Assembly (NCBI RefSeq): GCF_021117425.1
Contig: NZ_CP088298.1
Span: 3,472,001 to 3,536,000, forward strand
Length of the DNA: 64,000 bases
Source: Brevibacterium zhoupengii
Lineage (GTDB): Bacteria > Actinomycetota > Actinomycetes > Actinomycetales > Brevibacteriaceae
Direction of reading: 5' to 3'
The translations under genes were made by a program, and so were the position numbers. The notes beneath the pieces are model-generated. The model was not told where the DNA came from, ran no database searches, and worked only from the letters and a program-made list of their open reading frames with translations. Below are positions 55,812 through 64,000 of this stretch, in pieces (position 1 is the stretch's first letter; each line of letters starts with the position of its first letter).

Positions 55812-57017
55812 TCAGCGTGAACGGCGAATGGTGCGCAGAATCCAGGACGCGACACCGGCAACGAGCAGCAGCAGCGCACAGACGAGGAACGTCGCAGAGT
55901 CTCCGAGGTAGGTGAAGCCGAGTCCGCCGAGGACGCCGGCAATGGCCAATCCGATATCGAAGTTCATGTTCCACGCCACGCTGGCCTTCCCCGGCGTGCT
56001 GACATTGGCGAAGGCCATGATCAGACTCGCCGACTGCAGCGTGCCCAACCCCAGCCCGATGATCATCATGGCGAGGAAGAGCATGCCGCCGAAGACGAAC
56101 ACCGTGACGACCAGTCCGATGACCGCCAGGGCAAGGCCGAGAAGGTTGAGGGCGAAAGGTGAGAACCTGTCAGCGATGGCCCCGGCGACGAATCGACCGA
56201 CGACCGCCGAAACCTGCATTGCGCCGATGTAGAGCGCGGCGCCGGCGACGTCCTCGCCAGGGCCGAACCCGACGATGAGACCGAAGACCACCATGCCGAC
56301 GAGGAACGGGGAGAGCATGATGACCAGGTAAAGGGCATCGCCGAGGCTGCGGCCGGCTTTGCGTTGGGACTGGCCCTTATCGGTCCGCGAGTGCACCGCG
56401 ACTCCGGAGTCATCCGTGGGTTCCCTGTTCGTCCTGCTCTCTCGACCGGGCAGGTACTTCACAACGGTCGGCACCGCGAGGAGAAGAGAGACGCACACGA
56501 TCATCCGAAATGTCCACACGGGAACCGTGCCGACCAGCCACAGGCCGAGGGGCGCACCGACCGCCGCGGCCAATGAGGTGATCCCGCCGAAGATTCCCAG
56601 TGCCTTGCCGATGCGCCCCGGGGAGGTGGTGGCCGGCACTGCGGCATTGGCAAGAACGACGAAGAGACCGAAGCCCACTCCCCCGCACACACCTGCCAGC
56701 ACGAGACCGAGCAGCGGCACAGGCACCACCAGCCCGAGGATCTGACCTGCAAGTTGGAGTCCGAGGGCGAAGAACAAGGCACCCTTGAGTCCGAGCACCC
56801 TACCCACCCATGGGGCAAACGGCTGCACTGCGATGACGCCGATCATCATCGTCGTGAGCACCGACCCGCCGGTGACTGCCGAGAGGCCGTGGACGGCAGC
56901 GATCGAGACCATCGTGGAATAGCTGAAGAAGAATGCCGAGAAACCGAACATCGCCGTCCACACGAGACCCAGCAGAGCTGGGGTGAACGTCGAGGCATCG
57001 GACCGGTCAGAACTCAT
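55812..57017 (-). CDS. MFS transporter, OxlT-like
   Basis: Major facilitator permease of 401 residues with about twelve helices; the arrangement (WTAMFGFSAFFFSYSTMVSI; VQPFAPWVGRVLGLKGALFF) resembles oxalate/formate or monocarboxylate transporter relatives. A polar loop (about 200-230, RESRTNREPTDDSG) divides the halves. The start at 57017 is preferred over an ATG six codons earlier but neither has a strong ribosome site. Substrate unknown. Confidence 0.87.
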   Translation of the reverse strand: MSSDRSDASTFTPALLGLVWTAMFGFSAFFFSYSTMVSIAAVHGLSAVTGGSVLTTMMIGVIAVQPFAPWVGRVLGLKGALFFALGLQLAGQILGLVVPVPLLGLVLAGVCGGVGFGLFVVLANAAVPATTSPGRIGKALGIFGGITSLAAAVGAPLGLWLVGTVPVWTFRMIVCVSLLLAVPTVVKYLPGRESRTNREPTDDSGVAVHSRTDKGQSQRKAGRSLGDALYLVIMLSPFLVGMVVFGLIVGFGPGEDVAGAALYIGAMQVSAVVGRFVAGAIADRFSPFALNLLGLALAVIGLVVTVFVFGGMLFLAMMIIGLGLGTLQSASLIMAFANVSTPGKASVAWNMNFDIGLAIAGVLGGLGFTYLGDSATFLVCALLLLVAGVASWILRTIRRSR

Positions 57018-57108
57018 GATGTGACCATACGACACTTGGCGTCGCGGGCCGAAGTCGGATCGAAGCAGGACTGACGTCGGGCTGGCTCAGAGCGACGATC
57101 GGTCCGGG

Positions 57109-58047
57109 TCAGTCAGAAAGCTGGGGCCTGTGGATCTCAGCGTCGAGCTCTGAACCGAAGATCAAGGCCAGGTTCACCATCCACAGCCAGACGAATCCGA
57201 CGATCACACCACCGATGGTGCCGTAGGTGGCGTTGTAGTTGTCGAAATTGTTGATGTAGAGAACGAAGCCCAGAGAGACGACGATCAGCACAACGAGGGC
57301 AACGAACGCCCCGATGCTCGACCACCGGAACGTCGCCTTCTTGACGTTCGGAGTCGCATAGTAGAGAAGAGCGATGGCGAGCATGACGAAGAAGATCACC
57401 ACGGGCCACCTGGCGATGCTCCAGATCATCACCGCCACCGGCCCCAGACCGACAAGCTTGCCGATGGATTCCGCGATGGGCCCTGAGACCACGAGCAGCA
57501 GCCCGAGTCCGGCCATCAGGAGCAGCAGCACCAGAGTGATGAGCAGCATCATCGGCTTGAGCTTCCACAGCGGCCGGGTCTCCTCAACAGCGTAGGCCCT
57601 GTTCGCCGCACGTCCAAAGGCACCGACGTATTTCGACGATGACCAGATCGCGACCGCGACACTGACGATGAGAGTGAGACCGGCCGCCGGCGACGACACC
57701 AACTCGGTGACGATCGGCCGAATCGCCTGCGATGCTTCGGCCGACAGGTCCGAAGTCAGGCCCAGAACAGCCTCGGTGGTCGACTTCGCCTCACCGACAA
57801 CACCGAGCATTGAGACGAGGGCAAGAGTCGCCGGTGCTATCGACAGCAGCGCATAGAACGCCAGACCGGCGGCCAGATCGAGGCCCTGGTCACTGATCAC
57901 GTGGCGGATCGTGTTGGTGAGGATGCCGGTCTTGCCTCGCTCGAGACGAGATGGTGCACCAGCCTCAGACGATGGGAGGCTGCGGGTGGCCAGTGCCTCG
58001 AATCGGGCTGTAGTCGGCTCGGCACGAGTGGGGATGTTCTCTGCCAT
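57109..58047 (-). CDS. YihY/UPF0761 family membrane protein
   Basis: A 312-residue protein of the YihY (formerly RNase BN or virulence factor BrkB) family with six membrane helices: LAFYALLSIAPATLALVSML near the start and YGTIGGVIVGFVWLWMVNLA near the end. The first 60 residues form a polar cytoplasmic head. The ATG at 58047 follows AGGAG. Function is unproven; envelope roles are likely. Confidence 0.9.
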   Translation of the reverse strand: MAENIPTRAEPTTARFEALATRSLPSSEAGAPSRLERGKTGILTNTIRHVISDQGLDLAAGLAFYALLSIAPATLALVSMLGVVGEAKSTTEAVLGLTSDLSAEASQAIRPIVTELVSSPAAGLTLIVSVAVAIWSSSKYVGAFGRAANRAYAVEETRPLWKLKPMMLLITLVLLLLMAGLGLLLVVSGPIAESIGKLVGLGPVAVMIWSIARWPVVIFFVMLAIALLYYATPNVKKATFRWSSIGAFVALVVLIVVSLGFVLYINNFDNYNATYGTIGGVIVGFVWLWMVNLALIFGSELDAEIHRPQLSD

Positions 58048-58210
58048 GGAATTCTCCTGACTGCGGGGACAGCCTGTAGGGGATGCTGCAATACGTTGAC
58101 ATCGTAGTCGTTGACAGCTTCCTCTCAGCTTCGCCATGCCGCCGACTGATCTTCTCGAGCCGTTGTCAGGTGTTCATCTTCTGATCAACGCTCCTCTGTA
58201 CAATCACGTC

Positions 58211-58756
58211 ATGAACTCCACCCCCGAAAACGATTCCAGCGGCGTCATCGATACAGCATTCGTGCTCCGGTTCGAACCTCAGTACACGGTCACCGACATC
58301 GAGGCTGAGATCTTCGATTCCATCGGGCCCAAGGTCGTCAAACGCGAGTCGTACAAGCGCAAGCAATTCCTCAAGGTCGCCGAGTGGAAGGCCGTCGCCG
58401 CACAGGCGACGTTTGAGAGTCTCGACGCCGATGACATCGAATACGTGACAGCGGTGGCACTGGACGAGGACACCCCGAACCACCTGCGACTGCCATTCCT
58501 CAAGGTACTGCCGGGAGTCGGCGGACCACTGGCCAGCACCCTCCTTGCGGTGTTCGACTCGAAGAAGTTCTCCATCATGGACTCCCGCGCCACGGGAGTC
58601 CTACACGAGTTCGGTCTGCTTGAGTCGCCCAACCCGAATCAGACTGATTACCAGTCCTACCGGAAACTGGTGAAGTCCCTGGCCAAGGGCGCCAACTGTG
58701 CACCGATCGATCTCTACCGAGCTCTCATCGCCTACTCGCGCCAGCCCAACGACTGA
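58211..58756 (+). CDS. HhH-GPD-like DNA-binding protein
   Basis: A 181-residue protein not assigned to a named enzyme. The segment LPFLKVLPGVGGPLASTLLA (about 97-116) looks like the helix-hairpin-helix of base-excision glycosylases, and FDSKKFSIMDSRATGVL right after it holds an aspartate in the place of the catalytic one. The protein is shorter than standard glycosylases. A DNA repair or DNA-binding role is a structural guess. Confidence 0.6.
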   Translation: MNSTPENDSSGVIDTAFVLRFEPQYTVTDIEAEIFDSIGPKVVKRESYKRKQFLKVAEWKAVAAQATFESLDADDIEYVTAVALDEDTPNHLRLPFLKVLPGVGGPLASTLLAVFDSKKFSIMDSRATGVLHEFGLLESPNPNQTDYQSYRKLVKSLAKGANCAPIDLYRALIAYSRQPND

Positions 58757-58816
58757 AGCGCATCCGAGGCGCATCGCGCTGACTTGCGCCATCCAGTCTC
58801 TGCACTGGTGGGTGAG

Positions 58817-59041
58817 TCAGCGCGCCTGTCCCCATTCGGCCATCTGCCACATGCGCGACAATGCGCGGAAGATCAGGTAGAGCACCAATAGAGGCCAGAC
58901 GGGAACGAAGAAACCCATGCGCGCAGCATCTCTGCGATCGCGCCACGATCTCCCGTAGTCAGCCTTGGACAGCAGCAGGATGATGATGAAGACGGCCACA
59001 CCCGCGTAGGCGATCATGGCGATGGCGACCGTTTGGATCAT
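58817..59041 (-). CDS. small membrane protein, 74 residues
   Basis: Two hydrophobic helices (VAIAMIAYAGVAVFIIILLL and GFFVPVWPLLVLYLIFRALS) joined by a basic loop (RSWRDRRDAARM). No family name. It is convergent with the HhH-GPD-like gene. Confidence 0.65.
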   Translation of the reverse strand: MIQTVAIAMIAYAGVAVFIIILLLSKADYGRSWRDRRDAARMGFFVPVWPLLVLYLIFRALSRMWQMAEWGQAR

Positions 59042-59478
59042 GAGTTCTCTCGCAGGCTAGGCTGCACCAGAGTTCCGCTCGCCGTCACCGTTTGCTCTCT
59101 TCCATCAGTGCACGCAATTCCATTGCCATCTCCCAAGACGCTCTTCTGACAACCGGTTCACCCGGTGCTCGAGGATGGTTTGGCTGCACACCGACATCCT
59201 CAGACGGTGGTCGACTCCGCCTTCGGTGACACCCGGCCAGAACACCGCATCCCGATCCTCAGGGCACGTCCCCAACTCGGGTCAGCACGTATCGTTGCGC
59301 CGGGCTTCGAAGGTTCGTCAGATCACATTCGGTCTTTACTGTACCCGGAAGTTACGCGATTGTAATCCCCCGATAACGACTTGTCTCAAAGTCAATCTCA
59401 GGGGTGGTTTCACGGCAGGGTCTCCTGCTACGATTGAAGCTTTTACTATCGGATCAACTGCCATCAAAGGCAGTCCGA
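59042..59478. other. 437-base gap without a recognisable gene
   Basis: Short frames here (for example 59165-59365) show no family features. The stretch holds a hairpin at about 59449-59480 (ACTGCC, six-base loop, GGCAGT, with flanking ATCGG and CCGAT) next to the end of the transposase-like gene, and lower-GC sequence from about 59330. I saw no clear terminal inverted repeat that would mark the edge of an insertion sequence. Confidence 0.6.
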
Positions 59479-60648
59479 TCACCCTGCTGTCGCGGTGATC
59501 TTCGTGAGTTCTTTCTGCCACTGACTGATCTCTTCTGCAAGCTGTGCAGGGTTGAGACTGTTGCGGTAGGTGATCAGTTCGGCTTCCTGAACAGGCGACA
59601 TCACGCCAGCGTCGCTCAATCGGCGCAGCGGCGTCGCCGGATCGTCGTAGATTCGCTTGCGGTGGCCAGCAGAGTCCTTGGCCCAGGCGACCGGCTTACG
59701 AATAGGTGTGAAGAAATTCAGCCGATCGTTGACCGCCCTCCACAGGTTATTGAGAGCCCATCTGGCTTCCTCAGTGTCATAGCGATTGACGAACCCGTAT
59801 TCGTGGACCAGGTGCTGATGCTTTGACGCCTCCGGCAGCCGGTCTCGGCGATGATCCTTGGCTACAGGACTGTAGTGAATATCAAGCGCCTGTGCCCACG
59901 AGCCGACAACTTCGTGGACTCTCTCGCACGCATTGCTCAATTCGACGGCATTGACCCAGAAGGGAATGCCCGTGATCTCGTCGAGTGCCCACTGCAGAAT
60001 ATCGGCGACGCGCTCCGGAGCGTTGTCAGCCAGACTTCGAGTGAACACCCATCCGGTGTGCAGGCATGTGGCGTTGAGAGTGATGACGGATTGCCCACCC
60101 ACGGTCGAACCCGTGTGGGCCACAGTGTCGGCCATGAAGAAGCCGGGTTCATTCTCATTCTCTCCGCCGGCGAAGTCGAGGAACTCGGCACTGGGCGCAT
60201 GGGAGCGCCTCGTCGACACATTGCGAGTCGCAAAATCACAGGTTCGAGCACACTGCAGATAGCGGTCGATCGAGGCCGGACTGACAGACAGCAGCTCCTC
60301 CCGTATCTCAGGACCATAACCGTCTTCGCCGAGCATCAGGGAACCATGACGTTCCAAAGCCTCGAGCAGCACAGGCATCGCTGCAGCCAGATACTTTCCG
60401 CTCTGGCGACCCGACCAATCCCAGACTTTCTCCAATACTGCTCGAGCCTCGTGGGAGTATTTGCCCTCTCTGTGGCGCGGCTCGCCTGAGTCGTCGGGAA
60501 GCGGCTTCTGCCCTCGCGCCAACTGAGCCAAGAGCCTGCGGACATGGTCGCGCGACCACCCTGTCATAACGACGATCTCGTCGAGAATCCAGCCCTTGTC
60601 CTGCTTTCTCGCTGATCTGTAGCGCTCCAGATAGTCGTTGAGAATCAT
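59479..60648 (-). CDS. DDE integrase/transposase-like protein with altered triad
   Basis: A 389-residue protein with the layout of the integrase-core transposases of ISNCY/IS481-like elements: an N-terminal helix-turn-helix (WILDEIVVMTGWSRDHVRRL, 20-39), a core starting MADTVAHTG (Asp174) and a C-terminal block ending NFFTPIRKPV and KRIYDDPATPLRRL. The third acidic residue seems kept (LPEASKHQH, Glu273), but the place of the second aspartate (usually DN in a DNGSEF-like motif) reads VNAVELSN. The frame is otherwise intact. The ATG at 60648 has GAGGAG ten bases before it; an ATG 16 codons upstream is possible. It is either a dead transposase or a protein with a new role, divergent from a WYL regulator. 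Confidence 0.75.
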   Translation of the reverse strand: MILNDYLERYRSARKQDKGWILDEIVVMTGWSRDHVRRLLAQLARGQKPLPDDSGEPRHREGKYSHEARAVLEKVWDWSGRQSGKYLAAAMPVLLEALERHGSLMLGEDGYGPEIREELLSVSPASIDRYLQCARTCDFATRNVSTRRSHAPSAEFLDFAGGENENEPGFFMADTVAHTGSTVGGQSVITLNATCLHTGWVFTRSLADNAPERVADILQWALDEITGIPFWVNAVELSNACERVHEVVGSWAQALDIHYSPVAKDHRRDRLPEASKHQHLVHEYGFVNRYDTEEARWALNNLWRAVNDRLNFFTPIRKPVAWAKDSAGHRKRIYDDPATPLRRLSDAGVMSPVQEAELITYRNSLNPAQLAEEISQWQKELTKITATAG

Positions 60649-60823
60649 CCCGTGTTGTCTCCTCGAATCATGGTGAGGAGCTAATTGCGTATGCATGAAT
60701 TACTCTGTTCCTCCATTTCCGTCGCGGCTCCGCTGCCGCATGCAGCTCATTACGAATTCAGAACTCCGATGCTATTGTTCGAATAGGCAGGAGGTTTTCC
60801 TAAACCCAGGAAGACAACAGAAA

Positions 60824-61825
60824 ATGTCACAAACAGCAGCGCGACTACTCGGATTACTGTCATTGCTGATGGTTCCTCGCACATGGTCCGGCACAGATTT
60901 GGCGGAGCGTCTCAACGTCAGCTCACGCACGGTCCGCAACGACATCGGCACTCTGCGCGACCTCGGCTACCCTGTCGAGGGGACCCGCGGCGGAGAGGGC
61001 GGATACCGCCTGGGATCCGGCGGATCGGCCGTGCCACCGCTGCTGCTCAACCCTGACGAAGCCGTCGCCGTCGCAGTGGGACTTCACTCGGGCCTGAGCT
61101 GCATCATCGGCGGAATGGAAGAAACCTCGGCGCAGGCCCTAGCGAAGCTCGAACAGATACTGCCCGCAAGCGTGCGTAACCGGGTGAAGAACCTGGCTCA
61201 TTTCACGGTTCCCTTGGCTGGCAACCATCCGATGCCGATCGTCGACCCGAATCTGCTGACTCTGATCATCGAATACTGTCACAGCCACGAGAGGTTCAGG
61301 TTCACCTACGACTCTGCGATCGGAGTCTTCTCCCACCCAGGAGGCACACCGTCAGAGCAGGAGCGCGGCAGGGAGTTCGAAGTTGAGCCCTACCGGCTGG
61401 TGAACCATCAGCATCGCTGGTTCCTCCTGACCTTCGACCCCGAGGAAGAGGCTTGGGCAATCTTCCGAGTCGAACACATCGTCCCCAAGCTGCCCGGAGG
61501 TCGACGTTTCGAGCCCCGTGCTCTCCCGGCCGACGACATCGGCGCCTACGTCGAGCGCAACGTCTCGGCCAGCAGGTGGAAACACGCGGCCACGGTCACC
61601 GTCGACGCTGCCGCACCCGAGGTCATGAAGATGCTGATGCCGGCCGAAGGCACTGTCGAAGCACTCGACGAACAACGCTCGACCGTGAAGATCGGGGCGG
61701 AGACAGTGAGCACCATGGCGTTGACGCTGGCCCGGCTCGACGTCGAATTCGTTGTCGAGGACTCACCGGAGCTCACCGCGGAGCTGCGTGCGCTCTCGGA
61801 TCGACTGCGGCGCGCGACGACATAG
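60824..61825 (+). CDS. WYL domain transcriptional regulator
   Basis: A 333-residue regulator of the YafY/DeoR type: N-terminal winged helix (GTDLAERLNVSSRTVRNDIG, about 30-49) and a WYL domain whose name-giving motif reads WFL here (EVEPYRLVNHQHRWFLLTFD), followed by a C-terminal dimerisation part. WYL proteins sense nucleic acid or nucleotides and often control defence or DNA-damage genes. It is divergent from the transposase-like gene. Confidence 0.9.
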   Translation: MSQTAARLLGLLSLLMVPRTWSGTDLAERLNVSSRTVRNDIGTLRDLGYPVEGTRGGEGGYRLGSGGSAVPPLLLNPDEAVAVAVGLHSGLSCIIGGMEETSAQALAKLEQILPASVRNRVKNLAHFTVPLAGNHPMPIVDPNLLTLIIEYCHSHERFRFTYDSAIGVFSHPGGTPSEQERGREFEVEPYRLVNHQHRWFLLTFDPEEEAWAIFRVEHIVPKLPGGRRFEPRALPADDIGAYVERNVSASRWKHAATVTVDAAAPEVMKMLMPAEGTVEALDEQRSTVKIGAETVSTMALTLARLDVEFVVEDSPELTAELRALSDRLRRATT

Positions 61826-62180
61826 GCACAGCCGGGAGCTGCGAGCCGTCCTAGCGCCGTATAGCCTGCTGCCCGCCGCTGAGTCCAACCCCCAACGATC
61901 CTCACCAGACATGTCCGGGAAAACCATAGAGCCACGTGGTTTTTCGCGGGCATGACTCGTGAGTCTTGTCCTTTCCTTGTCTCCTGCAATCGTCGAACTG
62001 TAGCTTTCTTAGCAATCGCCGAAGTAACACCGCGATTATTTCCGAGAAATCACTGTGGTCAAATACCACCACACTTCTCTTTTCCCGAGGCAATGATCCA
62101 ATTCAGTGCCTGCGGACGAATTCAATCAGAATCCGATGACATCTGAACAAACACAATTGGCATTCGTTTGGAGAATACAA
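61826..62180. other. 355-base intergenic region, lower GC
   Basis: No gene is seen. The region is visibly richer in A and T than its neighbours. It contains a hairpin after the WYL gene and a small inverted repeat (GTGGT, CAAAT, ACCAC) at 62055-62069 that may be an operator or promoter element for the secreted protein gene. Two in-frame ATG codons before 62181 lack ribosome sites. Confidence 0.55.
61920..61943. terminator. possible terminator after the WYL gene
   Basis: AAAACCA and TGGTTTT pair across a 10-base loop, followed by one more T and a C. The stem is A/T-rich and short, so strength as a terminator is doubtful. Confidence 0.3.
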
Positions 62181-62828
62181 ATGCGCCCACCGAAATGGCG
62201 GACCCCATTGGCTGTCACAGCCGCCGCCTGCATTCTGGCAACCACCCTGCAACCTGGCCCGGCTGCAGCAGACGAGTACGCAGATGGATTGCCGACGGTC
62301 GTCGACATCAGCCCAGGAGCCATCGCCACCACCGACTTCATCACCGACAACGATGCGGTGATCATCACCGTCGCCGGTTTCCTTCCGGGTGAGGAGGTGC
62401 AACTCGACATCGTAGCCACCCCGAGAGGAAAAGAGGCCATCCACGACAGACAGCGAGCTCGAGCCGACGGCACCGTGACGTTTCCAGTCGGCGGGCCTCC
62501 CGGTCGACCAGTCAATACCTATGCGGGCGGCTACCAGGTTGAGATCACGTCCGAGCAGAGTATGAATGAGGGTTATCTGAGCGAATCATTCTCTGTCCTG
62601 CCCGTCGTCCCAGCCAGCGGTACAGACCCCGGTGCCGGCACGGACGGGGCCACGACGCCGGTGGAGAGTATCGGACCACTGGCAAAGAACGGGCTGCAGA
62701 TCCCACCGAGCCCGGGATTCTCGGTCATCGGGGTCGGCCTGAGCCTGCTCGTCCTTGTCTTCGCCTCAGCGGCGGCCGCCGTCATGGCTCGAAGGTCGCA
62801 GAAATCGATGACCGATGACCGACAGTAA
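62181..62828 (+). CDS. secreted, C-terminally anchored protein
   Basis: A 215-residue exported protein. The signal peptide runs MRPPKWRTPLAVTAAACILA with cleavage near AAADE (about 35). The mature part is a beta-rich domain (TDNDAVIITVAGFLPGEEVQ) resembling surface-exposed Ig-like repeats, and it ends with a membrane helix (FSVIGVGLSLLVLVFASAAA) and a basic tail, so it should stay attached to the cell surface. GGAG lies seven bases before the ATG. It overlaps the next membrane protein gene by 14 bases. Confidence 0.75.
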   Translation: MRPPKWRTPLAVTAAACILATTLQPGPAAADEYADGLPTVVDISPGAIATTDFITDNDAVIITVAGFLPGEEVQLDIVATPRGKEAIHDRQRARADGTVTFPVGGPPGRPVNTYAGGYQVEITSEQSMNEGYLSESFSVLPVVPASGTDPGAGTDGATTPVESIGPLAKNGLQIPPSPGFSVIGVGLSLLVLVFASAAAAVMARRSQKSMTDDRQ

Positions 62829-63321
62829 GGACAGACAGCACATGACTCTGCCCGAACAGATGATCCGAGCCGAACTCCTCAACTCGCGGATCACGCGAAC
62901 CAACGCCGTCTACGCACACTTCTACGGACCGCTGTGCCTGCTGGTCATCTCACTGACGTTCTTCCCCTACTACGAGTCGGAGCCCCACAGTTCGATCAGC
63001 TACGGAAACCTGTGGCAGGAGGTGGTCCGTCTCGGCCCCGGCTACGACCTGATGGCTCTGCTGGTCCTCCTCCTGACGGCGCTGCTGTTGGCCCTCGCAG
63101 CAGTGGGAAAGCTGTCGACGAGTGGTCTCATCGCAATCCTGGTGGGATCGACGGCTGTCGGTTCCACCCTGCTGCAGTCCCCCGGATACGTCGACCCGCC
63201 GCCCTACACGGATTTCGGTGTCTTCGACATCGTCCTCAGCTTCCTCACGGCCGGCCTGGTCCTTGCCCACGCCATCCACTTATTCGTTCTCGAGCTGGCG
63301 TTCCAACGTGGAGGCGTCTGA
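62815..63321 (+). CDS. hypothetical membrane protein, about four helices
   Basis: A 168-residue integral membrane protein: helices at GPLCLLVISLTFFPYY, LMALLVLLLTALLLALAAVG, GLIAILVGSTAVGSTLL and FDIVLSFLTAGLVLAHAIHL. The ATG at 62815 overlaps the preceding gene; a second ATG at 62842 with AAGGA upstream is also possible. Close coupling suggests it works with the anchored surface protein. No family name is recognised. Confidence 0.75.
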   Translation: MTDSKDRQHMTLPEQMIRAELLNSRITRTNAVYAHFYGPLCLLVISLTFFPYYESEPHSSISYGNLWQEVVRLGPGYDLMALLVLLLTALLLALAAVGKLSTSGLIAILVGSTAVGSTLLQSPGYVDPPPYTDFGVFDIVLSFLTAGLVLAHAIHLFVLELAFQRGGV

Positions 63322-63338
63322 GTCTCACCGCGTGATGC

Positions 63339-63782
63339 TCACTGCCGGAGCAGGCCCTGTTCGTTCAACGCCGGGATGACCTGCAGCCGCGTCAGCGGAG
63401 CGAACTGACGCTCACTGGTATCCGCCGGCATCGGGTCGTAGGGAAACCATGCGGCTTCAGCGATTTCGGCCAGATGGTTGATGCCATCGACGTTGAGTTC
63501 AGCTGGCAGACCCTCGTAGCAGAACACGTCCCCGATCACCCTGTGGTCGGCTTCATTGGCCGCCTCAGCGGCGAAGGTGCCCAGCGGGGACAGACGGTCA
63601 GTCTCCAGGGTGAGTCCGAGTTCTTCACTGATCTCCCTGATGATCGTCGCCTCGGCGGACTCGCCGGTTTCGGGTTTGCCGCCGGGAAGCATGAACGACG
63701 TCGTCCCCTCCTTGCGCACCATGAGGATCTGAGGTTCATCGGGGTGCAGCAGAACGAGTGCGCTGACTCGGATATCGTTCAT
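63339..63782 (-). CDS. NUDIX hydrolase
   Basis: A 147-residue pyrophosphohydrolase with a complete NUDIX box: Gly35, Glu41, Arg49-Glu50, Glu53-Glu54 and Gly56 fit GX5EX7REUXEEXGU exactly. It hydrolyses nucleoside diphosphates linked to another group, such as oxidised nucleotides. It starts 12 bases after the stop of the 3-methyladenine glycosylase gene, so both may act in nucleotide and DNA upkeep. Confidence 0.93.
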   Translation of the reverse strand: MNDIRVSALVLLHPDEPQILMVRKEGTTSFMLPGGKPETGESAEATIIREISEELGLTLETDRLSPLGTFAAEAANEADHRVIGDVFCYEGLPAELNVDGINHLAEIAEAAWFPYDPMPADTSERQFAPLTRLQVIPALNEQGLLRQ

Positions 63783-63794
63783 TCCAGCCTTTCG

Positions 63795-64000
63795 TCAGTC
63801 ATTCCACACTCCGGAGACACCTCGGCGATGGGATCCGAGAACGTGCGTGTCAACCATACCGACCGCCTCCATGAGCGCATACATGGTGGTTGGTCCCACG
63901 AACCGGAACCCCTTCTTCTTCAGCGCCTTCGACAGCGCCACCGACTCGGGACTCGTGGTGGGAATCTCGCTCAGCGCACGGGGGCGCGGGGTGGTCTCAG
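63795..64000 (-). CDS. tag: DNA-3-methyladenine glycosylase I, 3' part
   Basis: Only the last 67 codons are in the window; the gene continues beyond its right edge. The translated end contains ALSKALKKKGFRFVGPTTMY and ALMEAVGMVDTHVLGSH, the well-conserved C-terminal part of Tag. The enzyme removes 3-methyladenine from DNA. It is directly upstream of the NUDIX gene in the same direction. Confidence 0.85.
   Translation of the reverse strand, partial: ETTPRPRALSEIPTTSPESVALSKALKKKGFRFVGPTTMYALMEAVGMVDTHVLGSHRRGVSGVWND

Noticed and set aside
59165..59365. 66-residue frame in the gap before the transposase-like gene
   Set aside because: No ribosome site, no family features and unremarkable composition.

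Overview
The window looks like a chromosomal segment of a high-GC actinomycete. Frequent GTG and TTG starts, short ATGA-type overlaps, secreted lipoproteins with an Excalibur tail and many typical actinobacterial transporters and regulators fit Brevibacterium or a close relative; the genus is an inference from gene style, not from a marker gene. No rRNA, tRNA, CRISPR array or phage module was seen.

Region 1 (0-3 kb): a MarR regulator meets an MMPL-family membrane exporter tail to tail, followed by an unrecognised 119-residue protein. Region 2 (3.2-18.4 kb): a compact nonribosomal peptide operon. A 25-bp palindrome precedes a small secreted peptide gene, a 3534-residue NRPS (C-A-T three times, then thioesterase), an MbtH protein, a DrrA/DrrB-type ABC exporter and an Sfp-type phosphopantetheinyl transferase, all on one strand with overlapping ends. 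An MFS transporter faces it. The starter condensation domain resembles that of EntF, and the three adenylation pockets are nearly identical and acidic.

Region 3 (18.5-26.7 kb): molybdenum-enzyme maturation genes (fdhD and a MogA/MoaB protein), a class A flavin monooxygenase divergent from a MarR regulator, a luciferase-like monooxygenase with its own flavin reductase, DoxX, a GlxA-type regulator and an isochorismatase-fold hydrolase. Region 4 (26.7-30.7 kb): a complete arsenic locus, with arsR divergent from acr3-arsC-flavoprotein-arsC, the four genes chained by ATGA overlaps.

Region 5 (30.7-47.7 kb): benzoylformate decarboxylase, a DUF2268 metalloprotease-like protein, MepB-like protein, a cation/proton antiporter, LysR and HxlR regulators, two hotdog thioesterases, two tandem HNH-type lipoproteins (one apparently dead), a quinone reductase with an AraC regulator, TauE, a LysR-crotonase pair and an EamA transporter. 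Region 6 (47.7-64 kb): several transporter and regulator pairs (MFS/GntR, DHA2 MFS, TetR/DoxX-like, ArsR/SRPBCC), an aldo-keto reductase, a YihY protein, a DNA-glycosylase-like protein, a DDE transposase-like gene with a damaged triad next to a WYL regulator, a secreted/membrane protein pair, a NUDIX hydrolase and the 3' end of a 3-methyladenine DNA glycosylase gene.

The most unexplained signals are an 11-base word, CCACCTCGGCG, that occurs at least 16 times on both strands between 17.7 and 47.8 kb in several reading frames and between genes; the secreted peptide and palindrome at the head of the NRPS operon; the active/inactive HNH lipoprotein pair; and the transposase-like gene without its second catalytic aspartate.
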